Below, piece after piece: positions 1 to 9,476 of a DNA stretch of 64,000 nucleotides. Location: NCBI GenBank assembly GCA_964057225.1, contig OZ059898.1:19259267-19323266 (forward strand), in the 5' to 3' direction. The position numbers and the translations under genes are program-made. The notes below the pieces were generated by a model. The model did no database searches. It saw only the letters and a list, made by a program, of their open reading frames with translations, and was not told the origin of the DNA. This DNA is from Auanema rhodensis (lineage: Eukaryota; Nematoda; Chromadorea; Rhabditida; Rhabditidae). Position 1 is the stretch's first letter; every line of letters begins with the position of its first letter.

Positions 1-351
1 AAGCAATGTTGAGTGAACATGGAAACTCAACATACACTAATGCATCATTTTTCGAACAATCATAACTAATTTTTGTATTAAGCGTTTCTCAATGTAGTAT
101 AGTGCATTTAATGCGGATTTTTAAGCTGCGTCGATCTGTGTTATCAGATTTGCGCTAGCTTAAAAATGCACCGAGATATCAACTGATATAAGTTCACACT
201 TATATCCTCGATTTTCACCCTGAAGAATTAATTTTTTCGTTGAATAACATTGTCCATCGTCTTTGCCTTGAAAAAAGGAATCTAAAAACATCTACTTTTT
301 GCTAAATTATTTTGAAATTTTTCGAAAAAATTTTTGTCAAAATGTTTTTGG
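1..351. repeat. First complete monomer (M0), class A with unique G110A
   Basis: This class A copy starts exactly at base 1 in the phase used here. It carries A110 (reads cattta before atgcgg), which I saw in no other copy. It has A231 and T312. That the window begins at a monomer start is coincidental, because phase is arbitrary. Confidence 0.9.
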
Positions 352-1409
352 AAGCAATGTTGAGTGTACATGGAAACTCAACATACACTAATGCATCATT
401 TTTCAAACGATCATAACTAATTTTTGTATTAAGCGTTTTTCAATGTAGTATAGTGCATTCGATGCGGATTTTTCAGCTGCGTCGATCTGTGTTATCAGAT
501 TTGCGCTAGCTTAAAAATGCACCGAGATATCAACTGATATAAGTTCACACTTATATCCTCGATTTTCACCCTGAAGAATTATTTTTTTCGTTGAATAACA
601 TTGTCCATCGTCTTTGCCTTGAAAAAAGGAATCTAAAAACATCTACTTTTTGCTAAATTATTTTGAAATTTTTCGAAAAAATTTTTGTCAAAATGTTTTT
701 GGAAGCAATGTTGAGTGTACATGGAAACTCAACATACACTAATGCATCATTTTTCAAACGATCATAACTAATTTTTGTATTAAGCATTTCTCAATGTAGT
801 ATAGTGCATTCGATGCGGATTTTTAAGCTGCGTCGATCTGTGTTATCAGATTTGCGCTAGCTTAAAAATGCACCGAGATATCAACTGATATAAGTTCACA
901 CTTATATCCTCGATTTTCACCCTGAAGAATTATTTTTTTCGTTGAATAACATTGTCCATCGTCTTTGCCTTGAAAAAAGGAATCTAAAAACATCTACTTT
1001 TTGCTAAATTATTTTGAAATTTTTCGAAAAAATTTTTGTCAAAATGTTTTTGGAAGCAATGTTGAGTGAACATGGAAACTCAACATACACTAATGCATCA
1101 TTTTTCGAACAATCATAACTAATTTTTGTATTAAGCGTTTCTCAATGTAGTATAGTGCATTTGATGCGGATTTTTAAGCTGCGTCGATCTGTGTTATCAG
1201 ATTTGCGCTAGCTTAAAAATGCACCGAGATATCAACTGATATAAGTTCACACTTATATCCTCGATTTTCACCCTGAAGAATTAATTTTTTCGTTGAATAA
1301 CATTGTCCATCGTCTTTGCCTTGAAAAAAGAAATCTAAAAACATCTACTTTTTGCTAAATTATTCTGAAATTTTTCGAAAAAATTTTTGTCAAAATGTTT
1401 TTGGAAGCA

Positions 1410-1437
1410 ATGTTGAGTGTACATGGAAACTCAACAT
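1410..1437. repeat. Dyad 1: 9-bp inverted repeat with 10-nt spacer (shown in M4; in every monomer)
   Basis: Monomer positions 6-14 (atgttgagt) and 25-33 (actcaacat) are exact reverse complements around a 10-nt spacer (15-24). I saw no substitution in either arm in any copy. The abundant class marker at position 16 (A or T) lies in the spacer, so it does not affect pairing. The dyad could bind a dimeric protein or extrude as a hairpin; neither is shown by the sequence. Confidence 0.85.
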
Positions 1438-1520
1438 ACACTAATGCATCATTTTTCAAACGATCATAACTAATTTTTGTATTAAGCGTTTCTCAATGTA
1501 GTATAGTGCATTTGATGCGG

Positions 1521-1571
1521 ATTTTTAAGCTGCGTCGATCTGTGTTATCAGATTTGCGCTAGCTTAAAAAT
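1521..1571. repeat. Dyad 2: nested 51-nt fold-back, monomer 117-167 (shown in M4; in every monomer)
   Basis: Positions 117-127 pair perfectly with 157-167 (11 bp, core tttttaagct / agcttaaaaa). After a single bulged T156, positions 128-130 (gcg) pair with 153-155 (cgc). Past a small internal loop, 134-138 (atctg) pair with 145-149 (cagat) around a 6-nt loop. This is the most structured part of the monomer. Frequent arm variants A162G and A166G, and singletons A123G (M19) and C159T (M95), leave G-T wobble pairs. G125A (M21, M53), A123C (M1) and G158A (M136) break a pair. No function can be assigned. Confidence 0.8.
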
Positions 1572-1588
1572 GCACCGAGATATCAACT

Positions 1589-1610
1589 GATATAAGTTCA
1601 CACTTATATC
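1589..1610. repeat. Dyad 3: 9-bp inverted repeat with 4-nt loop, monomer 185-206 (shown in M4; in every monomer)
   Basis: Positions 185-193 (gatataagt) are the exact reverse complement of 198-206 (acttatatc), separated by tcac. A competing short dyad pairs 176-180 with 185-189, so this stretch could fold in two ways. The only arm substitution I noticed is in M58 (20359-20709), where the sequence reads cacattta instead of cacactta. Confidence 0.8.
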
Positions 1611-1673
1611 CTCGATTTTCACCCTGAAGAATTAATTTTTTCGTTGAATAACATTGTCCATCGTCTTTGCCTT

Positions 1674-1754
1674 GAAAAAAGGAATCTAAAAACATCTACT
1701 TTTTGCTAAATTATTTTGAAATTTTTCGAAAAAATTTTTGTCAAAATGTTTTTG
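1674..1754. repeat. A/T-tract-rich segment, monomer 270-350 (shown in M4; in every monomer)
   Basis: The last quarter of the monomer is a series of A or T runs of four to six bases at 271-276, 284-288, 296-300, 318-322, 325-330, 331-335, 338-341 and 345-349. A 12-nt palindrome, tttttcgaaaaa, lies at 318-329. Spacing between tract centres is often close to one helical turn, which is the pattern associated with intrinsic DNA curvature. Curvature is an inference from the spacing and was not calculated. Confidence 0.6.
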
Positions 1755-1755
1755 G

Positions 1756-3861
1756 AAGCAATGTTGAGTGAACATGGAAACTCAACATACACTAATGCAT
1801 CATTTTTCGAACAATCATAACTAATTTTTGTATTAAGCGTTTCTCAATGTAGTATAGTGCATTTGATGCGGATTTTTAAGCTGCGTCGATCTGTGTTATC
1901 AGATTTGCGCTAGCTTAAAAATGCACCGAGATATCAACTGATATAAGTTCACACTTATATCCTCGATTTTCACCCTGAAGAATTATTTTTTTCGTTGAAT
2001 AACATTGTCCATCGTCTTTGCCTTGAAAAAAGGAATCTAAAAACATCTACTTTTTGCTAAATTATTTTGAAATTTTTCGAAAAAATTTTTGTCAAAATGT
2101 TTTTGGAAGCAATGTTGAGTGAACATGGAAACTCAACATACACTAATGCATCATTTTTCGAACAATCATAACTAATTTTTGTATTAAGCGTTTCTCAATG
2201 TAGTATAGTGCATTTGATGCGGATTTTTAAGCTGCGTCGATCTGTGTTATCAGATTTGCGCTAGCTTAAAAATGCACCGAGATATCAACTGATATAAGTT
2301 CACACTTATATCCTCGATTTTCACCCTGAAGAATTATTTTTTTCGTTGAATAACATTGTCCATCGTCTTTGCCTTGAAAAAAGGAATCTAAAAACATCTA
2401 CTTTTTGCTAAATTATTTTGAAATTTTTCGAAAAAATTTTTGTCAAAATGTTTTTGGAAGCAATGTTGAGTGTACATGGAAACTCAACATACACTAATGC
2501 ATCATTTTTCAAACGATCATAACTAATTTTTGTATTAAGCGTTTCTCAATGTAGTATAGTGCATTTGATGCGGATTTTTAAGCTGCGTCGATCTGTGTTA
2601 TCAGATTTGCGCTAGCTTAAAAATGCACCGAGATATCAACTGATATAAGTTCACACTTATATCCTCGATTTTCACCCTGAAGAATTAATTTTTTCGTTGA
2701 ATAACATTGTCCATCGTCTTTGCCTTGAAAAAAGGAATCTAAAAACATCTACTTTTTGCTAAATTATTTTGAAATTTTTCGAAAAAATTTTTGTCAAAAT
2801 GTTTTTGGAAGCAATGTTGAGTGAACATGGAAACTCAACATACACTAATGCATCATTTTTCGAACAATCATAACTAATTTTTGTATTAAGCGTTTCTCAA
2901 TGTAGTATAGTGCATTTGATGCGGATTTTTAAGCTGCGTCGATCTGTGTTATCAGATTTGCGCTAGCTTAAAAATGCACCGAGATATCAACTGATATAAG
3001 TTCACACTTATATCCTCGATTTTCACCCTGAAGAATTATTTTTTTCGTTGAATAACATTGTCCATCGTCTTTGCCTTGAAAAAAGGAATCTAAAAACATC
3101 TACTTTTTGCTAAATTATTTTGAAATTTTTCGAAAAAATTTTTGTCAAAATGTTTTTGGAAGCAATGTTGAGTGAACATGGAAACTCAACATACACTAAT
3201 GCATCATTTTTCGAACAATCATAACTAATTTTTGTATTAAGCGTTTCTCAATGTAGTATAGTGCATTTGATGCGGATTTTTAAGCTGCGTCGATCTGTGT
3301 TATCAGATTTGCGCTAGCTTAAAAATGCACCGAGATATCAACTGATATAAGTTCACACTTATATCCTCGATTTTCACCCTGAAGAATTATTTTTTTCGTT
3401 GAATAACATTGTCCATCGTCTTTGCCTTGAAAAAAGGAATCTAAAAACATCTACTTTTTGCTAAATTATTTTGAAATTTTTCGAAAAAATTTTTGTCAAA
3501 ATGTTTTTGGAAGCAATGTTGAGTGTACATGGAAACTCAACATACACTAATGCATCATTTTTCAAACGATCATAACTAATTTTTGTATTAAGCGTTTCTC
3601 AATGTAGTATAGTGCATTTGATGCGGATTTTTAAGCTGCGTCGATCTGTGTTATCAGATTTGCGCTAGCTTAAAAATGCACCGAGATATCAACTGATATA
3701 AGTTCACACTTATATCCTCGATTTTCACCCTGAAGAATTAATTTTTTCGTTGAATAACATTGTCCATCGTCTTTGCCTTGAAAAAAGGAATCTAAAAACA
3801 TCTACTTTTTGCTAAATTATTTTGAAATTTTTCGAAAAAATTTTTGTCAAAATGTTTTTGG
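1756..3861. repeat. Duplicated trimer A-A-B (M5-M7 and M8-M10), 1053-bp unit
   Basis: M5 and M6 are class A with T231, and M7 is class B with A231. M8, M9 and M10 repeat the same order and marker states. The two 1053-bp halves (1756-2808 and 2809-3861) show no difference at the markers I tracked, so this looks like a recent local tandem duplication or a short higher-order repeat. Confidence 0.8.
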
Positions 3862-6317
3862 AAGCAATGTTGAGTGTACATGGAAACTCAACATACACTA
3901 ATGCATCATTTTTCAAACGATCATAACTAATTTTTGTATTAAGCGTTTCTCAATGTAGTATAGTGCATTCGATGCGGATTTTTAAGCTGCGTCGATCTGT
4001 GTTATCAGATTTGCGCTAGCTTAAAAATGCACCGAGATATCAACTGATATAAGTTCACACTTATATCCTCGATTTTCACCCTGAAGAATTATTTTTTTCG
4101 TTGAATAACATTGTCCATCGTCTTTGCCTTGAAAAAAGGAATCTAAAAACATCTACTTTTTGCTAAATTATTTTGAAATTTTTCGAAAAAATTTTTGTCA
4201 AAATGTTTTTGGAAGCAATGTTGAGTGAACATGGAAACTCAACATACACTAATGCATCATTTTTCGAACAATCATAACTAATTTTTGTATTAAGCGTTTC
4301 TCAATGTAGTATAGTGCATTTGATGCGGATTTTTAAGCTGCGTCGATCTGTGTTATCAGATTTGCGCTAGCTTAAAAATGCACCGAGATATCAACTGATA
4401 TAAGTTCACACTTATATCCTCGATTTTCACCTGAAGAATTAATTTTTTCGTTGAATAACATTGTCCATCGTCTTTGCCTTGAAAAAAGGAATCTAAAAAC
4501 ATCTACTTTTTGCTAAATTATTTTGAAATTTTTCGAAAAAATTTTTGTCAAAATGTTTTTGGAAGCAATGTTGAGTGTACATGGAAACTCAACATACACT
4601 AATGCATCATTTTTCAAACGATCATAACTAATTTTTGTATTAAGCGTTTTTCAATGTAGTATAGTGCATTCGATGCGGATTTTTAAGCTGCGTCGATCTG
4701 TGTTATCAGATTTGCGCTAGCTTAAAAATGCACCGAGATATCAACTGATATAAGTTCACACTTATATCCTCGATTTTCACCCTGAAGAATTATTTTTTTC
4801 GTTGAATAACATTGTCCATCGTCTTTGCCTTGAAAAAAGGAATCTAAAAACATCTACTTTTTGCTAAATTATTTTGAAATTTTTCGAAAAAATTTTTGTC
4901 AAAATGTTTTTGGAAGCAATGTTGAGTGTACATGGAAACTCAACATACAGTAATGCATCATTTTTCAAACGATCATAACTAATTTTTGTATTAAGCATTT
5001 CTCAATGTAGTATAGTGCATTCGATGCGGATTTTTAAGCTGCGTCGATCTGTGTTATCAGATTTGCGCTAGCTTAAAAATGCACCGAGATATCAACTGAT
5101 ATAAGTTCACACTTATATCCTCGATTTTCACCCTGAAGAATTATTTTTTTCGTTGAATAACATTGTCCATCGTCTTTGCCTTGAAAAAAGGAATCTAAAA
5201 ACATCTACTTTTTGCTAAATTATTCTGAAATTTTTCGAAAAAATTTTTGTCAAAATGTTTTTGGAAGCAATGTTGAGTGTACATGGAAACTCAACATACA
5301 CTAATGCATCATTTTTCAAACGATCATAACTAATTTTTGTATTAAGCGTTTCTCAATGTAGTATAGTGCATTTGATGCGGATTTTTAAGCTGCGTCGATC
5401 TGTGTTATCAGATTTGCGCTAGCTTAAAAATGCACCGAGATATCAACTGATATAAGTTCACACTTATATCCTCGATTTTCACCCTGAAGAATTAATTTTT
5501 TCGTTGAATAACATTGTCCATCGTCTTTGCCTTGAAAAAAGGAATCTAAAAACATCTACTTTTTGCTAAATTATTTTGAAATTTTTCGAAAAAATTTTTG
5601 TCAAAATGTTTTTGGAAGCAATGTTGAGTGAACATGGAAACTCAACATACACTAATGCATCATTTTTCGAACAATCATAACTAATTTTTGTATTAAGCGT
5701 TTCTCAATGTAGTATAGTGCATTTGATACGGATTTTTAAGCTGCGTCGATCTGTGTTATCAGATTTGCGCTAGCTTAAAAATGCACCGAGATATCAACTG
5801 ATATAAGTTCACACTTATATCCTCGATTTTCACCCTGAAGAATTAATTTTTTCGTTGAATAACATTGTCCATCGTCTTTGCCTTGAAAAAAGGAATCTAA
5901 AAACATCTACTTTTTGCTAAATTATTCTGAAATTTTTCGAAAAAATTTTTGTCAAAATGTTTTTGGAAGCAATGTTGAGTGTACATGGAAACTCAACATA
6001 CACTAATGCATCATTTTTCAAACGATCATAACTAATTTTTGTATTAAGCGTTTCTCAATGTAGTATAGTGCATTTGATGCGGATTTTTAAGCTGCGTCGA
6101 TCTGTGTTATCAGATTTGCGCTAGCTTAAAAATGCACCGAGATATCAACTGATATAAGTTCACACTTATATCCTCGATTTTCACCCTGAAGAATTAATTT
6201 TTTCGTTGAATAACATTGTCCATCGTCTTTGCCTTGAAAAAAGGAATCTAAAAACATCTACTTTTTGCTAAATTATTTTGAAATTTTTCGAAAAAATTTT
6301 TGTCAAAATGTTTTTGG
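3862..6317. repeat. Mixed monomers M11-M17, including the 350-bp monomer
   Basis: M11 is B with C109 and T231. M12 is A and 1 bp short. M13 is B with T88, C109 and T231. M14 is B with A84, C109, T231, C312 and a singleton C37G. M15 is consensus B. M16 is A with C312 and a singleton change giving gatacgg near 110-116. M17 is consensus B. No spacer separates the copies. Confidence 0.85.
4213..4562. repeat. 350-bp monomer (M12) with 1-bp deletion
   Basis: The CCC run at monomer 218-220 is reduced to CC at 4430-4431, shortening this class A copy to 350 bp and shifting the downstream grid by -1. It is the only shortened monomer in the window. Confidence 0.95.
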
Positions 6318-7370
6318 AAGCAATGTTGAGTGAACATGGAAACTCAACATACACTAATGCATCATTTTTCGAACAATCATAACTAATTTTTGTATTAAGC
6401 ATTTCTCAATGTAGTATAGTGCATTCGATGCGGATTTTTAAGCTGCGTCGATCTGTGTTATCAGATTTGCGCTAGCTTAAAAATGCACCGAGATATCAAC
6501 TGATATAAGTTCACACTTATATCCTCGATTTTCACCCTGAAGAATTATTTTTTTCGTTGAATAACATTGTCCATCGTCTTTGCCTTGAAAAAAGGAATCT
6601 AAAAACATCTACTTTTTGCTAAATTATTTTGAAATTTTTCGAAAAAATTTTTGTCAAAATGTTTTTGGAAGCAATGTTGAGTGAACATGGAAACTCAACA
6701 TACACTAATGCATCATTTTTCAAACGATCATAACTAATTTTTGTATTAAGCATTTCTCAATGTAGTATAGTGCATTCGATGCGGATTTTTGAGCTGCGTC
6801 GATCTGTGTTATCAGATTTGCGCTAGCTTAAAAATGCACCGAGATATCAACTGATATAAGTTCACACTTATATCCTCGATTTTCACCCTGAAGAATTATT
6901 TTTTTCGTTGAATAACATTGTCCATCGTCTTTGCCTTGAAAAAAGGAATCTAAAAACATCTACTTTTTGCTAAATTATTTTGAAATTTTTCGAAAAAATT
7001 TTTGTCAAAATGTTTTTGGAAGCAATGTTGAGTGAACATGGAAACTCAACATACACTAATGCATCATTTTTCGAACAATCATAACTAATTTTTGTATTAA
7101 GCATTTCTCAATGTAGTATAGTGCATTCGATGCGGATTTTTAAGCTGCGTCGATCTGTGTTATCAGATTTGCGCTAGCTTAAAAATGCACCGAGATATCA
7201 ACTGATATAAGTTCACACTTATATCCTCGATTTTCACCCTGAAGAATTATTTTTTTCGTTGAATAACATTGTCCATCGTCTTTGCCTTGAAAAAAGGAAT
7301 CTAAAAACATCTACTTTTTGCTAAATTATTTTGAAATTTTTCGAAAAAATTTTTGTCAAAATGTTTTTGG
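6318..7370. repeat. Block of three unusual monomers (M18-M20): class A/C 5' end with A84-C109-T231
   Basis: All three carry A16 together with A84, C109 and T231, a combination otherwise seen on class B copies. M18 and M20 have G54-A58; M19 has A54-G58 (class C) and A123G in the fold-back. The block looks like a crossover between a class A 5' end and a class B body near position 16-84, followed by local spreading. Confidence 0.75.
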
Positions 7371-9476
7371 AAGCAATGTTGAGTGAACATGGAAACTCAA
7401 CATACACTAATGCATCATTTTTCGAACAATCATAACTAATTTTTGTATTAAGCGTTTCTCAATGTAGTATAGTGCATTTGATGCGGATTTTTAAACTGCG
7501 TCGATCTGTGTTATCAGATTTGCGCTAGCTTAAAAATGCACCGAGATATCAACTGATATAAGTTCACACTTATATCCTCGATTTTCACCCTGAAGAATTA
7601 ATTTTTTCGTTGAATAACATTGTCCATCGTCTTTGCCTTGAAAAAAGGAATCTAAAAACATCTACTTTTTGCTAAATTATTCTGAAATTTTTCGAAAAAA
7701 TTTTTGTCAAAATGTTTTTGGAAGCAATGTTGAGTGTACATGGAAACTCAACATACACTAATGCATCATTTTTCAAACGATCATAACTAATTTTTGTATT
7801 AAGCGTTTCTCAATGTAGTATAGTGCATTTGATGCGGATTTTTAAGCTGCGTCGATCTGTGTTATCAGATTTGCGCTAGCTTAAAAATGCACCGAGATAT
7901 CAACTGATATAAGTTCACACTTATATCCTCGATTTTCACCCTGAAGAATTAATTTTTTCGTTGAATAACATTGTCCATCGTCTTTGCCTTGAAAAAAGGA
8001 ATCTAAAAACATCTACTTTTTGCTAAATTATTTTGAAATTTTTCGAAAAAATTTTTGTCAAAATGTTCTTGGAAGCAATGTTGAGTGAACATGGAAACTC
8101 AACATACACTAATGCATCATTTTTCGAACAATCATAACTAATTTTTGTATTAAGCGTTTCTCAATGTAGTATAGTGCATTTGATGCGGATTTTTAAGCTG
8201 CGTCGATCTGTGTTATCAGATTTGCGCTAGCTTAAAAATGCACCGAGATATCAACTGATATAAGTTCACACTTATATCCTCGATTTTCACCCTGAAGAAT
8301 TAATTTTTCCGTTGAATAACATTGTCCATCGTCTTTGCCTTGAAAAAAGGAATCTAAAAACATCTACTTTTTGCTAAATTATTCTGAAATTTTTCGAAAA
8401 AATTTTTGTCAAAATGTTTTTGGAAGCAATGTTGAGTGTACATGGAAACTCAACATACACTAATGCATCATTTTTCAAACGATCATAACTAATTTTTGTA
8501 TTAAGCGTTTCTCAATGTAGTATAGTGCATTTGATGCGGATTTTTAAGCTGCGTCGATCTGTGTTATCAGATTTGCGCTAGCTTAAAAATGCACCGAGAT
8601 ATCAACTGATATAAGTTCACACTTATATCCTCGATTTTCACCCTGAAGAATTAATTTTTTCGTTGAATAACATTGTCCATCGTCTTTGCCTTGAAAAAAG
8701 GAATCTAAAAACATCTACTTTTTGCTAAATTATTTTGAAATTTTTCGAAAAAATTTTTGTCAAAATGTTTTTGGAAGCAATGTTGAGTGAACATGGAAAC
8801 TCAACATACACTAATGCATCATTTTTCGAACAATCATAACTAATTTTTGTATTAAGCGTTTCTCAATGTAGTATAGTGCATTTGATGCGGATTTTTAAGC
8901 TGCGTCGATCTGTGTTATCAGATTTGCGCTAGCTTAAAAATGCACCGAGATATCAACTGATATAAGTTCACACTTATATCCTCGATTTTCACCCTGAAGA
9001 ATTAATTTTTTCGTTGAATAACATTGTCCATCGTCTTTGCCTTGAAAAAAGGAATCTAAAAACATCTACTTTTTGCTAAATTATTCTGAAATTTTTCGAA
9101 AAAATTTTTGTCAAAATGTTTTTGGAAGCAATGTTGAGTGTACATGGAAACTCAACATACACTAATGCATCATTTTTCAAACGATCATAACTAATTTTTG
9201 TATTAAGCGTTTCTCAATGTAGTATAGTGCATTTGATGCGGATTTTTAAGCTGCGTCGATCTGTGTTATCAGATTTGCGCTAGCTTAAAAATGCACCGAG
9301 ATATCAACTGATATAAGTTCACACTTATATCCTCGATTTTCACCCTGAAGAATTAATTTTTTCGTTGAATAACATTGTCCATCGTCTTTGCCTTGAAAAA
9401 AGGAATCTAAAAACATCTTTTTTTTGCTAAATTATTCTGAAATTTTTCGAAAAAATTTTTGTCAAAATGTTTTTGG
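7371..9476. repeat. A(C312)/B dimer block (M21-M26)
   Basis: Class A monomers carrying C312 alternate with class B monomers: M21-M22, M23-M24 and M25-M26. This forms a 702-bp dimeric higher-order pattern over three units. M21 also has G125A. M22 ends with a T-to-C change in the final T run. M23 has a T-to-C change just before the cgttg motif near 237-241. M26 breaks the pattern by carrying C312 on a class B copy and by an uninterrupted run of eight T at 9418-9425, where other copies read ctac. Confidence 0.8.

Larger units (their letters stand above)
352..1755. repeat. Monomers M1-M4 (B, B, A, B), marker order shared with M13-M17
   Basis: M1 is class B with T88, C109, T231 and a unique A123C. 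M2 is class B with A84, C109 and T231. M3 is class A with C312 and G278A. M4 is consensus class B. A similar order (B with T88-C109-T231, then B with A84-C109-T231, later an A with C312 followed by consensus B) reappears at M13-M17 (4563-6317). That is 12 monomers, or 4211 bp, downstream. Confidence 0.75.
1405..1755. repeat. Reference monomer, class B consensus (M4)
   Basis: This copy matches the class B consensus at every position I checked and serves as the numbering reference (position 1 = 1405). It carries T16, A54, G58, G84, C88, T109, A231 and T312. In order it contains a 9-bp dyad (6-33), an AT-rich stretch (46-80), a nested 51-nt fold-back (117-167), a GATATC palindrome (175-180), a 9-bp dyad (185-206) and an AT-tract-rich end (271-350). 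A GCTAGC palindrome lies at 154-159 and ATGCAT at 40-45. Each of these short palindromes recurs once per monomer in nearly every copy. Confidence 0.95.

Noticed and set aside
9418-9425. T8 run in M26 as a terminator
   Set aside because: It arises from a two-base change (ac to tt) in a single copy within an AT-rich satellite, with no gene or stem directly upstream.
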